A stretch of DNA of 64,000 bases. Source: Solirubrobacteraceae bacterium (GTDB taxonomy: Bacteria > Actinomycetota > Thermoleophilia > Solirubrobacterales > Solirubrobacteraceae). The position numbers and the translations under genes were made by a program. The notes under the pieces were generated by a model. It saw only the letters and a list, made by a program, of their open reading frames with translations, searched no databases and was not told the DNA's origin. Of the stretch, positions 46,996-54,895 are shown piece after piece (position 1 is the first letter of the stretch; each line of letters starts with the position of its first letter). The stretch lies in the NCBI GenBank assembly GCA_023230855.1, contig JALNWQ010000015.1, positions 1-64,000 of the forward strand, in the 5' to 3' direction.

Positions 46996-48159
46996 TCAGT
47001 GGTCGAGGACCGTGCGGTACAGCGCGTCGATCCGCGCGGCCATCCGCGCGGCCGAGAACCGGCGCGGGGTCGCCTCGCCCGCGGCGGCGCCGAGGGCGAT
47101 GCGGCGCTCCGGATCGCGGCGGAGCGCCGCCAGCGCCCCGGCGAGCGCGGCGGGGTCCCGTGGGGGCACGAGCACCCCGAGCCGCCCGCCGTCGAGGATC
47201 TCGGGCAGGCCACCGTGGTCGGCCGCCACGACGCAGCACCCGGCCCGCGCCGCCTCGAGGGCGGCGTTCGGCAGCGGATCCGGGTCGGTCGACGGCACGA
47301 CGACGACGTCCGCGGCCCCGTACACGCGACCGACCGGCTCGACGAACCCCGGCAGCAGCACGCGGTCGGCGACCCCGAGCTCGGCGGCCCGCCGGCGGAG
47401 CTCCGCGGGCGGGCCCGGGGCGCGGCGCCATGCCTCCCCGGCGACGAGCGCGACGACGTCGGGCGCGTCGCGCAGCGCGGGGTCGCCGAGCGCCTCGACG
47501 AGCAGGCGCTGCCCCTTCCACGGCGAGATCCGTCCGAGGACGGCGACGACGAACGCGTCGTCGGCCAGGCCGAGCGACCTACGGGCCTCGTCGCGGGCGA
47601 CGGCCGGGCCGACGTCCCCCAGTCCGTCGTGGATCACGGTGGCGCGGGACGACCGCCGGGTCCCGTCGAACTGGGCGCGCACCGCCTCGCTGACGCACGG
47701 CAGCGCGTCGGCGGTGAGGAGCAGCCGCCGGAGCGCCGGCCAACCGCGCGCGAAGCCCGCGTAGTCCTCCCGGACGTGCCACACGTGGGGGATGCCGGCG
47801 CGGCGCGCCACGGCCGCGCCGCCCAGGGTCACCGACGTGTTCGTGTGGACGAGGCGGACGTCGTGGTCGGCCACGACCCGTCCCAGCGCGCGGACGTCCG
47901 CCCCCAGGGCCCGGCCCAGGCCGACGAGGCCGGTGGGGGACAGCACCTCGCGGCGCAGGACCGCCAGCGGCCGGACGAGCACGTCGGCCCCCGCGTCCCG
48001 CAGGTCGTCGACGAGCGGGCCGTCCTCGGCGAGCACGACGAGGGGGCGGAACGCCGCGCGGTCGAGCCCGTCGACGATCGTCGTGAGCTGGCGGTCGGCG
48101 CCGTACCGTCCGGCCGAGCTGTGGAGGTACAGGACGGTCCGGGGGCGTGGGGCGCTCAC
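46996..48159 (-). CDS. Glycosyltransferase family 4 protein
   Basis: The 387 residues form a GT-B glycosyltransferase. The N-terminal domain has LHSSAGRYGADRQL and VRLVHTNTS; the C-terminal donor domain has VAVLGRISPWKGQRLLVEAL and the GT4 E-x7-E-like region PSTDPDPLPNAALEAARAG. Retaining GT4 enzymes add sugars to lipids, polysaccharides or small molecules; the donor is unknown. It starts at GTG 48159. No promoter motif is obvious, and the upstream neighbour is divergent. Confidence 0.88.
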   Translation of the reverse strand: MSAPRPRTVLYLHSSAGRYGADRQLTTIVDGLDRAAFRPLVVLAEDGPLVDDLRDAGADVLVRPLAVLRREVLSPTGLVGLGRALGADVRALGRVVADHDVRLVHTNTSVTLGGAAVARRAGIPHVWHVREDYAGFARGWPALRRLLLTADALPCVSEAVRAQFDGTRRSSRATVIHDGLGDVGPAVARDEARRSLGLADDAFVVAVLGRISPWKGQRLLVEALGDPALRDAPDVVALVAGEAWRRAPGPPAELRRRAAELGVADRVLLPGFVEPVGRVYGAADVVVVPSTDPDPLPNAALEAARAGCCVVAADHGGLPEILDGGRLGVLVPPRDPAALAGALAALRRDPERRIALGAAAGEATPRRFSAARMAARIDALYRTVLDH

Positions 48160-48323
48160 GCCGGGCCCTGGCCGCGGTCGTCGGCCCCCGGGGTCGGGCG
48201 GACCGCACGGGGGTTGCCCTGCGACGTGACGTGCGGCACGCTGGGAGGGTATCCGGAGCCACGCGGCGCCGGACGCGTCGCGCCGACGTCGGCCGGCGCC
48301 GAGCCATCGGAGGGAGCACCGAC

Positions 48324-48626
48324 ATGCCGGACGTCATCGACGAGGACCGCCTGCGGGCGTGGGCGGCGGAGCACGGCTGGGACGTCGTCGACGGCGGGCT
48401 GGAGCGGGACCGCACGTTCGCGGACTTCGCCGGGGCGCTCGCCCACGTCGTCGCCGTGGGCGCGCTGGCCGAGGAGCGCGACCATCACCCGGACCTACAC
48501 CTGCACGGGTGGAACCACGTCCGGGTCCGGCTCGTCACGCACAGCGTGGGTGGCGTCACCGATCTCGACGTGGCGCTCGCCACCGCGATCGACGGGCTCG
48601 TGGACGGCTCGGGCGGCGCGGCGTAG
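48324..48626 (+). CDS. 4a-hydroxytetrahydrobiopterin dehydratase (pterin carbinolamine dehydratase)
   Basis: This 100-residue protein has the family signature HHPDLHLHGWNHVRVRLVTH with the catalytic histidines, and ends TDLDVALATAIDGLV. The enzyme dehydrates 4a-carbinolamine pterins; in bacteria it may also act in pterin-dependent hydroxylase recycling or molybdopterin metabolism. GGAGGG lies 12 nt before ATG 48324. It is not next to an aromatic amino acid hydroxylase. Confidence 0.9.
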   Translation: MPDVIDEDRLRAWAAEHGWDVVDGGLERDRTFADFAGALAHVVAVGALAEERDHHPDLHLHGWNHVRVRLVTHSVGGVTDLDVALATAIDGLVDGSGGAA

Positions 48627-48855
48627 GGCCCCGCGGGAGGCGTCGCGTGGGACCACGCGACCGAGCGATGAGCGTGTACGCGCCAAGAATGGGGCGTTCA
48701 GGGATTCTTACTCCCGTTTAGGCCCGGGATCCGCCATGATGGCGCTTGTCCGAGCCGATCCTGGTGCGGCTGGACGGGACAACATGGTGCGACGCCCGGG
48801 ACGGCGCCGTACCGACATACGGGAGGGTCCGCCCTCCCACCACACACACGCACGG
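48627..48855 (+). other. Gene-free stretch with a hairpin; possible small RNA
   Basis: These about 230 nt contain no supported gene. The part 48680-48740 is less GC-rich (AAGAAT, GGGATTCTTACTCCCG). GGGAGGG-TCCG-CCCTCCC (48823-48840) is a 7-bp hairpin placed 15 nt before the large terminator hairpin, and TACCGACATACGG lies just upstream. The layout fits a small RNA or a structured 3' end, but nothing proves it. Confidence 0.3.
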
Positions 48856-48885
48856 CAGCCCCGTGGAGTTCGCTCCACGGGGCTG
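48856..48885. terminator. Strong 13-bp TTCG hairpin, bidirectional
   Basis: CAGCCCCGTGGAG pairs perfectly with CTCCACGGGGCTG around a TTCG tetraloop; the flanks (CCACCACAC...GCACG and CGTGCGTGTGGTGG) extend the pairing with a 4-nt bulge. It lies between the plus-strand dehydratase side and the minus-strand dehydrogenase gene ending at 48916. Confidence 0.75.
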
Positions 48886-48915
48886 TTCGTGCGTGTGGTG
48901 GGACGTGCGTCGCGC

Positions 48916-49710
48916 TCAGCGGCGCCAGTCGAGGAAGCCCTCGCCGCTCTTGCGGCCGAGCTTGCCCTCGGCGACGAGCGCCTCGAGCCGCGCCGGCACG
49001 TCGGCGCCGATGACCTCGCCGATCGCCTTCGACACGTCGAGGCCGACGAAGTCGAGCAGGGCGAACGGGCCCATCGGGTGGCCGGCCCCGAGCTTCATCG
49101 CGGTGTCGATGTCGGCGGGGGCGACGCCGGTCTCCTCGTGGAGTCGCACCGCGTCGAAGAGGAACGGGAAGAGGAGCTTGTTGACGACGAACCCCGGCGT
49201 GTCCGGCAGCTCGACGGCGGTCTTGCCCCACAGCTCGACGAGCCCCCGGACGCGGGCCTTCGTGTCGTCGCTCGCGGCGGCGGGGAAGATGAGCTCGACG
49301 AGCTCCATCGCCGTGACGGGGTTGAAGACGTGGAGGCCGACGAACCGCTCGGGCGCGCCCGTCGCCTCGGCCAGCCGCTCGATCGAGAGCGACGACGTCG
49401 TCGACGCGATGATCGCTCCGGGGGTCGCGATCGCGGCGATCGCCCCGAGCACGAGCCCCTTGGTCTCGGCGTCCTCGGCGACGGCCTCGACGATGATCGT
49501 GCCGCGGCCCAGGTCGGCCTGCTCGGTGGTCACGGTGACGCCCGACACGTCGATCTCGAGCTTGCCGCCCTGCTTGGCGATGGCGGCGCGGGCGCGGTCG
49601 GCGCTGGCGTCGGACCGGGCCCACAGCACGACGTCGGCGTGGCGGGCGGCGGTGACGGCCAGGCCCGTGGCGATGGTGCCGGATCCGGCGATGGCGACAG
49701 TCTCAGACAT
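48916..49710 (-). CDS. 3-hydroxyacyl-CoA (3-hydroxybutyryl-CoA) dehydrogenase
   Basis: This NAD(P)-dependent enzyme oxidises or reduces 3-hydroxyacyl-CoA. The 264 residues have an N-terminal Rossmann motif VAIAGSGTIATGLA, STTSSLSIERLAEAT, the catalytic-region GLHVFNPVTAMELVE (catalytic His), FVVNKLLFPF and a C-terminal LGAGHPMGPFALLDFVGLD. The length is slightly short of the usual 280-290. ATG 49710 follows GGGGAA. TAGGAT (49746-49751 minus) is a likely -10 with a leader of about 28 nt. A long hairpin just upstream isolates it from the enolase-family gene. Confidence 0.92.
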   Translation of the reverse strand: MSETVAIAGSGTIATGLAVTAARHADVVLWARSDASADRARAAIAKQGGKLEIDVSGVTVTTEQADLGRGTIIVEAVAEDAETKGLVLGAIAAIATPGAIIASTTSSLSIERLAEATGAPERFVGLHVFNPVTAMELVELIFPAAASDDTKARVRGLVELWGKTAVELPDTPGFVVNKLLFPFLFDAVRLHEETGVAPADIDTAMKLGAGHPMGPFALLDFVGLDVSKAIGEVIGADVPARLEALVAEGKLGRKSGEGFLDWRR

Positions 49711-49791
49711 GGATTCCCCAGGGGGCTCGCGGACGAAGGGCGCGGATCCTACCGTGAGTACGAATCGCGCGCCCCCCGGACGGGGGGGCCG

Positions 49792-49829
49792 GACGGGTCG
49801 TCCGGACCGCACGGTCCGGACGACCCGTC
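49792..49829 (-). terminator. Perfect 17-bp hairpin terminator
   Basis: GACGGGTCGTCCGGACC and its exact complement flank the loop GCAC. It is the longest perfect stem found here, 69 nt after the enolase-family stop (minus strand), and ends that three-gene unit before the next promoter. Confidence 0.75.
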
Positions 49830-49897
49830 GACGACGTGGTGGCGCCGACCGGGGGCGGAGCGCCCGCGGCGGGCGGCGTCGACGCGCCGCCGGTCGG

Positions 49898-50986
49898 TCA
49901 GTCGGCGGCCAGGCGGAAGCCGACCGACGCGGGCTCGAGCGTCAGGGGCGACGCGGGCGGGGCGTCGACGAGCTCCACCTCGTTGTAGGCGAACGGCGCG
50001 AGGTCGTTCGGGCCGTCCGGGTGGAACAGCGCGGCGAGCAGCTGGGCCTGGCCGCGACCCGGCCCGAGCTCGAACTGGCCGCCGGCGTACGCGCCGATCC
50101 CGCGCGACGTGCACGCCGCGTAGACCGCCGAGAGCTCCCGCAGGCCGCCGATCCTCGAGGGCTTGACGTTGACGACCCGTGGCTCCCACGGGAACGCGTC
50201 GAGATCGGCCGCGTCCTGCAACGGCAGGTCCCACGTCAACCGGTCGGCGTGGGCGTCGAGGATCGGCCGCGTGTCGTCGGTGGTCCGGGCGTCCTCGATC
50301 CACGCGTCCGGCAGGCCCTCGATGACGGCCCGGTACAGCGCGGGGTCGGCGGGGGTGTCGACGATCGTGCCCGTGTACCAGCCCTTGAGGTCGACGACCT
50401 CGACGGCCCCGGTCTCGTGGACCGCCGCGATCGCGTCGACGGTCCACGCCTCCCCGAGGTCGAGCTTGAGCCCGAGCCCCGGCACGCGGCGGCGCAGGTC
50501 GGCGATCGCCGCGGGGTCGGGCGGGTCGCCCAGCCCCCGGCTCGAAGCGAACGTCAGCGGACGCACCTGTCGCTCGACGACGTCGGCCAGGGAGCGCCCC
50601 GACTGGCGGAGCGCGAGGTCGAGCGCGGCCGACTCGAACGCCCAGCGCCGGTAGCGCCGGTCGACGTCGTGCGCGGGCGGGACGGGGAAGAGGTCGAGCT
50701 CCCCGACCCGGTCGCAGAACGTCCCGATCGTCCAGTCGCCGCGCAGGTCGGGCAGGCCGTCCCAGGCCTGGAACCGCGGGTGGTCGTCGGGGTCGTAGTC
50801 GACGTCCTCGCCGACCCCGTCGTGGCCGTCGCCCGACAGGCGGACGATCGTGACCCGGCGGACGAACCGGGGCGTCGCGCGCTCCAGCGGCTCGCGGTCC
50901 ACCCGGTCGATCCGCAGCGGCAGGCCGGCGATCGCATCCCACAGGGCGGGGCCCGGGGTCGGGGGCGGGACCGGGCGCGGGGTCAC
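49898..50986 (-). CDS. Enolase-superfamily enzyme (o-succinylbenzoate synthase-like)
   Basis: The 362 residues show an N-terminal capping domain and a C-terminal TIM barrel. Barrel landmarks include LKLDLGEAWT (the K-x-D/K position), VVDLKGWYTG (metal Asp), AWIEDART (metal acid), LTWDLPLQD and VNVKPSRIGGL (catalytic Lys of the OSBS/MLE group). Such enzymes abstract a proton alpha to a carboxylate; OSBS acts in menaquinone synthesis, but no other men gene is near and the reaction is not settled. The GTG at 50986 overlaps the upstream small gene by 4 nt. Confidence 0.75.
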   Translation of the reverse strand: MTPRPVPPPTPGPALWDAIAGLPLRIDRVDREPLERATPRFVRRVTIVRLSGDGHDGVGEDVDYDPDDHPRFQAWDGLPDLRGDWTIGTFCDRVGELDLFPVPPAHDVDRRYRRWAFESAALDLALRQSGRSLADVVERQVRPLTFASSRGLGDPPDPAAIADLRRRVPGLGLKLDLGEAWTVDAIAAVHETGAVEVVDLKGWYTGTIVDTPADPALYRAVIEGLPDAWIEDARTTDDTRPILDAHADRLTWDLPLQDAADLDAFPWEPRVVNVKPSRIGGLRELSAVYAACTSRGIGAYAGGQFELGPGRGQAQLLAALFHPDGPNDLAPFAYNEVELVDAPPASPLTLEPASVGFRLAAD

Positions 50987-51270
50987 GAGGGTCGCCCCGG
51001 CAGCGCGGTCGACGGCAGCCCGGGCATGCCGTCCTGCGCGGCCGCCCCGCGGACCTCGCCGGAGCGGCCGAGGGCGGTGAGGCGCGTGATCTCGGCCTCC
51101 GCGAACCGGCGCACCGGATCGTCGGCGGGCAGCTCGGCGACGAGGCGGGCGACCCGGTTGCGCAGCTGCTGGGCGAAGTGCGGCGTGGCGGCGGCGGTCA
51201 GCTCACGGACGTCGTCCACGGAGACGGTCGCGCCGAGTCGGCGGCGGGCGGGGCTCTCGGCTTCGCTCAT
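50983..51270 (-). CDS. Small hypothetical protein
   Basis: The 95 residues from ATG 51270 are soluble and mostly helical (VDDVRELTAAATPHFAQQLR, then RVARLVAELPADDPVRRFAEAEI). The C-terminal 25 residues are Gly/Pro-rich. No family is recognised. It is sandwiched in a minus-strand operon: the lipoprotein gene ends 32 nt upstream and its own stop overlaps the enolase-family start. Confidence 0.7.
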   Translation of the reverse strand: MSEAESPARRRLGATVSVDDVRELTAAATPHFAQQLRNRVARLVAELPADDPVRRFAEAEITRLTALGRSGEVRGAAAQDGMPGLPSTALPGRPS

Positions 51271-51302
51271 CGCCCGCAACCTACCTCGTCCGGCGGCCCG
51301 GG

Positions 51303-52580
51303 TCAGCGGTCGCGGGACGGAGGCGGCGTCGGCGCGCTCGTCGTGCCGGTGGTCGTGCGCGCGGGCGGCGGCGTCGCCCTGGTCGACGTGGCGGGCGGCC
51401 GGGTGTCGACCGGGACGATCTCCAGCAGCGCGTCGAGCTTGGACTGCAGGCCGGGGGTGATCGCCTCGGGGTCTCCGACGATCCAGGCGCGGTTGTAGAC
51501 GCCCTTGCTCGGGTCGGACTGGTACCCGGGGCGGACGTCGAGGAGGAACTCCTGCACGGGGGCCGGCAACGCGTCGGCGTCCGGCAGCAGCAGCAGCGGG
51601 CCGTGCAGCCCGGTCGCCGACAGCGGCGCGAGCGTGATCGCGGTGAGGGGGTCGGTCGTCCGCCCGAACGTGAAGCCGTGCCCGGGCTGGTTGATGTCCC
51701 AGCCGAACGACCCGTTCCGGAAGCGGGCGAACGCGATCGCGTTCGTCACCGGGTCCTGGCCGCCGACGCGCCGGACCTTCCCGTACCTGCGCAGCGCCTT
51801 GCTCACCGCGGGGGGGACGACCTTGCTCGGGCCGAGGACGTAGAGCGCGGGGTCCTGGTGGTCGCGCAGCTGGCGGGCGGTGACCGGCGGGATCCCGGCC
51901 TTCGTCACGAACGCGATCGGGTCGCCGGTCTTGGCCGCCCAGGCCGCGGCCGGGGCGGCATACTCGGGCGCGTCGGCGCTGACGACGAGGATGCGGTTGC
52001 TCTGGCGCTTGCGCGCGGCGGCGGCGAACCGGTCGACGCCGAGCGCGACGGCGTACGGGTCGGTCCCGTCGACGTTCGTGGCCCGCAGCCCGTCCGGTCG
52101 CGCGGTGGCGCCGACGCGGATGACCTGGGCGCGACCGCCGGCGGCGTCGCTGCCGGTGGGGGCGAGCGCCTCGAGCGCGTCCTCGGACGCCTCGGGCAGG
52201 TCGTCGCCGTCGGAGAGCAGGACCGGGGCGCCGAGCGGCGGAGCCATGAGCGCCGTGGCGGCGAGGACCGAGCGCCAGTCGCGGCGGTCGACGAGCGCGA
52301 CCGCCCGGGCCTTCGTCTCGGCGGCGCCGCCGGAGTAGATCGCCCGTGCGACCGACGCCGCGGCCTGGACCGGATCGTTCGTCGACACGCGCGTGGTGTT
52401 GCGCGTGGCGAGGACGGGGAGCCCGAGATCCGCGACGGCGGCCTCCTCGGCCTCGCCGGGGGCCTGGAACGGGGAGGGCTCGTCGTCCCCGCACCCCGCG
52501 AGGGCCAACGTCGCGCACAGCGCGGCGACGACGCCGTACGTCATCCCCGGTCGGCGGTGGGGGGACCGTCTCCCTCGCAT
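51303..52580 (-). CDS. Lipoprotein with cell-wall-binding-repeat-like domain
   Basis: The 425 residues begin with a basic stretch and a lipobox (ALCATLALAGC, Cys near residue 30), so the protein should be lipidated by Lgt and anchored outside. Two or three repeating units follow, each with a TNDPVQAAASVARAIY- or DPYAVALGVDRFAAA-like helix and VLLSDGDDLPEAS/LVVSADAPEYAAPAA-like strands, resembling the CWB2 repeats that attach proteins to the wall. The C-terminus is Thr/Pro/Ala-rich. TACCGT (52588-52593 minus) ends 7 nt before ATG 52580, fixing the start. Confidence 0.75.
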   Translation of the reverse strand: MRGRRSPHRRPGMTYGVVAALCATLALAGCGDDEPSPFQAPGEAEEAAVADLGLPVLATRNTTRVSTNDPVQAAASVARAIYSGGAAETKARAVALVDRRDWRSVLAATALMAPPLGAPVLLSDGDDLPEASEDALEALAPTGSDAAGGRAQVIRVGATARPDGLRATNVDGTDPYAVALGVDRFAAAARKRQSNRILVVSADAPEYAAPAAAWAAKTGDPIAFVTKAGIPPVTARQLRDHQDPALYVLGPSKVVPPAVSKALRRYGKVRRVGGQDPVTNAIAFARFRNGSFGWDINQPGHGFTFGRTTDPLTAITLAPLSATGLHGPLLLLPDADALPAPVQEFLLDVRPGYQSDPSKGVYNRAWIVGDPEAITPGLQSKLDALLEIVPVDTRPPATSTRATPPPARTTTGTTSAPTPPPSRDR

Positions 52581-52726
52581 GCGCGCAACGGTACCCGGAC
52601 CGGTCGGCGGCGCGTCGGACAGGTCGTCCACGAGCGGGGTCGAGGTCGCCCCCGGTGGGCGCCTCGCGGCTCCTTCCCGGCGCACGGGACGTTGCGTGAA
52701 TGGATGCGATCGTGCAACGGGGCTGC
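52581..52726. other. Divergent intergenic region, lipoprotein gene / riboswitch
   Basis: These 146 nt carry the minus-strand -10 of the lipoprotein gene (52588-52593) and lead to the plus-strand promoter of the riboswitch. An imperfect repeat GTTGCGTGAATGG...GCGATCGTGCAACGG (52691-52720) includes the inverted pair GTTGC/GCAAC and may be an operator. No gene is seen. Confidence 0.4.
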
Positions 52727-52732
52727 TACCGT
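52727..52732 (+). promoter_or_regulatory. -10 element (TACCGT) of the riboswitch transcript
   Basis: TACCGT ends 7 nt before the first paired base of the aptamer (52740), so transcription would begin right at the riboswitch. Confidence 0.55.
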
Positions 52733-52739
52733 TCCCGAA

Positions 52740-52861
52740 GCCGAATCTCCGACTACCTTGTCGGTGAGCGGGGGAACCACCTGTTCCTTGGGGCTAATCC
52801 GTCGCGTCGCGACGGAAGCGCTGGCTCTTTCTGCGCTAGCCCGTCAGCTAACCCCGCAGGC
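52740..52861 (+). promoter_or_regulatory. c-di-AMP riboswitch (ydaO/yuaA type)
   Basis: The stretch has the ydaO consensus blocks in order: GCCGAATC at the 5' end, GGGGGAACCA, TTGGGGCTAATCC, a variable hairpin GTCGCGTCGCGAC followed by GGAAG, a second hairpin (GCGCTGGC...GCGCTAGC), and the highly conserved 3' block CCCGTCAGCTAACCCCGCAG. Terminal GCC/GGC closes P1. The switch binds c-di-AMP and in actinobacteria usually turns off cell-wall hydrolase genes when the ligand is high. Here it precedes an NlpC/P60 gene by 20 nt; the synthase DisA is at 23577-24689. Confidence 0.93.
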
Positions 52862-52881
52862 CCACGAAAGAGATCAGAACA

Positions 52882-53538
52882 GTGCGCCTCATCACCCGAA
52901 CCGCGGTCGCGGCCGCCCTCATGACGGCCGCCTTCGTCGTCCCGTCCTCAGCCGTCGCGGCGCCCCACACCGGGGGGCTCGACCTCACCGCGACGCCCGA
53001 GCAGCCGGCCGAGACCGCGCCGCCGGCCGTCGGGGCCGTCGAGATCCCCGCCGGCATGCGGACGACCAACGGCGTGCGGGCCAAGCGCTACAAGGGCAAG
53101 AACGCGGACGGGCGCACCGCCTACTTCGCGCGGGTCCCGCTCAAGGCGCCCGTCGAGGTGCAGCGGGCGGTCATCGCCGCGAACAAGATCGTCGGCAAGC
53201 CCTACAAGTGGGGCGGCGGCCACGCCAAGGTCGAGGACAGCGGCTACGACTGCTCCGGGACCGTGAGCTACTCGCTCATCGGGGCCGGCCTGCTCAAGAC
53301 GCCGCTGTCGTCGTACGAGTTCGACGACGTCTGGAAGGTCGCCGAGCGCGGCAAGGGCCAGTGGATCTCGGTCTACGGTAACCGCAGCCACGTCTACGCC
53401 GTCATCGCCGGACTGCGGCTCGACACGTCGGCCGCCGGCGACCGCAGCGGCAGCCGCCGCCTCAAGGGGCCGCAGTGGCGCCCCGACAACCGCACGGACG
53501 CCAAGCGGTTCACGCTGGTGCACCCCACCGGGCTCTGA
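52882..53538 (+). CDS. Secreted NlpC/P60-family cell-wall hydrolase
   Basis: The 218 residues have a signal peptide (RLITRTAVAAALMTAAFVV, cleavage after AVAA) and a C40 peptidase domain: KIVGKPYKWGGGHAKVED, the catalytic Cys in YDCSGTVSYSL, and the His in NRSHVYAVIAGLRLDTS. Such enzymes cut peptide stems of peptidoglycan. GTG 52882 follows GAAAGAG. It is controlled by the c-di-AMP riboswitch directly upstream, and a hairpin at 53604-53629 ends the unit. Confidence 0.92.
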   Translation: MRLITRTAVAAALMTAAFVVPSSAVAAPHTGGLDLTATPEQPAETAPPAVGAVEIPAGMRTTNGVRAKRYKGKNADGRTAYFARVPLKAPVEVQRAVIAANKIVGKPYKWGGGHAKVEDSGYDCSGTVSYSLIGAGLLKTPLSSYEFDDVWKVAERGKGQWISVYGNRSHVYAVIAGLRLDTSAAGDRSGSRRLKGPQWRPDNRTDAKRFTLVHPTGL

Positions 53539-53603
53539 GCCACCGGGCGCGGTCGGCCCGCGCCACCCACCCCGCCCCGAGACGGGCGGTCGTCGACATC
53601 CTC

Positions 53604-53629
53604 CGACGGGCCACCACGGTGGCCCGTCG
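53604..53629 (+). terminator. 11-bp hairpin after NlpC/P60 gene
   Basis: CGACGGGCCAC pairs with GTGGCCCGTCG around a 4-nt loop, followed by TCGTGTCGTGG. It separates the riboswitch-controlled gene from the pspA promoter (TAGGGT at 53715-53720). Confidence 0.65.
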
Positions 53630-53758
53630 TCGTGTCGTGGCGGGCGTCCGCCGCCGTGGGTGGAGGCGCCGGGCGCCGGGCGTCCGGCCGGGTGGCGCGC
53701 GACCGTCGGGACGATAGGGTGTGGCGCGCAAACCGCCCACGCCGAAAGGGAGCTCCAC

Positions 53759-54550
53759 ATGGGTATCGGCGCCCGCATGTCCACCGTCATCAAGTCCAAG
53801 ATCTCCCGTGTCCTGGACAAGGCTGAGGATCCGGGCGAGACGCTCGACTACAGCTACCAGAAGCAACTGGAGAACCTCCAGAACGTCAAGAAGGGGATCG
53901 CGGACGTCGTCACCGCGAAGAAGCGCCTCCAGCTGCAGAACGAGAAGCACCAGCAGGCGATCGTCAAGCTCGACACCCAGGCCCGTCAGGCGCTCGCCGG
54001 CGGCAACGAGCAGCTCGCCCGCACGGCCCTGGAGCGCAAGAGCGCGATCCAGACCGAGATGCAGTCGCTCGACACGCAGATCACCGAGCTGGAGAACCAG
54101 CAGCAGGCGCTGATCGCCAGCGAGCAGAAGCTCCGCACCAAGGTCGAGCAGTTCCGGACGAAGAAGGAGACCATCAAGGCGCAGTACAGCGCCGCCGAGG
54201 CCCAGGTCCGGATCTCCGAGGCCGCCACCGGCGTCGGGGAGTCGATGGCCGAGGTCGGCATGGCCATGCAGCGCGCCGTCGACAAGACGGAGAACATGCG
54301 CGCCCGGGCCGACGCCGTCGCCGAGCTCGAGGCGGCCGGGACGTTCGAGGACCTCACCGCGCTCGGCGCCGGCCAGGACGACATCGACCGGCAGCTCGCC
54401 GAGCTCGGCAGCGGCACGCAGGTCGACTCCGACCTGGAGCGGATGAAGGCCGAGCTCGGGATGGGGACCGCGCCGTCCGCCGGCGAGCTCTCCGCCGGCG
54501 ACGCCGACGCGGCGGCCGGCGCCGAGGCCCCGAAGGAGCCGGGCGCATGA
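53759..54550 (+). CDS. pspA: PspA/IM30 membrane-stress protein
   Basis: PspA (ESCRT-III-like) assembles on damaged membranes and keeps them tight. The 263 residues are nearly all coiled coil: KSKISRVLDKAEDPGETLDY at the N-terminus, QKQLENLQNVKKGIADVVT, and long Gln/Glu/Lys-rich heptads to residue 220, then a short acidic/Ala tail. AAAGGGAG precedes ATG 53759. The stop overlaps pspAA by 4 nt; TAGGGT at 53715-53720 is the likely promoter. Confidence 0.94.
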   Translation: MGIGARMSTVIKSKISRVLDKAEDPGETLDYSYQKQLENLQNVKKGIADVVTAKKRLQLQNEKHQQAIVKLDTQARQALAGGNEQLARTALERKSAIQTEMQSLDTQITELENQQQALIASEQKLRTKVEQFRTKKETIKAQYSAAEAQVRISEAATGVGESMAEVGMAMQRAVDKTENMRARADAVAELEAAGTFEDLTALGAGQDDIDRQLAELGSGTQVDSDLERMKAELGMGTAPSAGELSAGDADAAAGAEAPKEPGA

Positions 54551-54837
54551 TCGTCCGGATCTTCGGGGATCAGCAGTACCGGATGCCCGACGAGCACCAC
54601 GTCCCGCTGAACGACCTCGACGACGCGATCGTCGAGGCGGTCGAGGCCCGCGACGAGGCGACCTACCGCTCGCGGTTCGACGCGCTGCTGGCGTACGTCC
54701 GCGAGCACGGCGTCCCGCTCGACGACGACGAGCTCACCGGCAGCGACGTGCTGCTGCCGCCGGCCGACCTCACGCTCGAGGAGGCCACCCGCGAGTTCAC
54801 CGGCGAGGGGCTCGTCCCCGACCCGACCGAGGCCTGA
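54547..54837 (+). CDS. pspAA: PspA-associated protein PspAA
   Basis: This 96-residue protein matches PspAA: IVRIFGDQQYRMPD at the start, LNDLDDAIVEAVEARDEATYR in the middle, and DVLLPPADLTLEEATREF near the end. PspAA modulates PspA in archaea and actinobacteria. ATG 54547 overlaps the pspA stop. A 12-bp hairpin follows the stop and is shared with the convergent pspAB. Confidence 0.88.
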   Translation: MIVRIFGDQQYRMPDEHHVPLNDLDDAIVEAVEARDEATYRSRFDALLAYVREHGVPLDDDELTGSDVLLPPADLTLEEATREFTGEGLVPDPTEA

Positions 54838-54853
54838 GTCGCGAGCGCCGTGC

Positions 54854-54880
54854 CGGGCCCCGTCGCTCCGACGGGGCCCG
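54854..54880. terminator. Perfect 12-bp hairpin between pspAA and pspAB
   Basis: CGGGCCCCGTCG pairs with CGACGGGGCCCG around the 3-nt loop CTC. The two operons of the module converge on it. Confidence 0.7.
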
Positions 54881-54895
54881 TGCGCGCCGCGACGC

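Noticed and set aside
45374..47521. 715-codon minus-strand frame opposite the anchored-protein gene and overlapping the glycosyltransferase
   Set aside because: Arg/Ala/Gly low complexity with no domain; both strands already have better-supported genes there.
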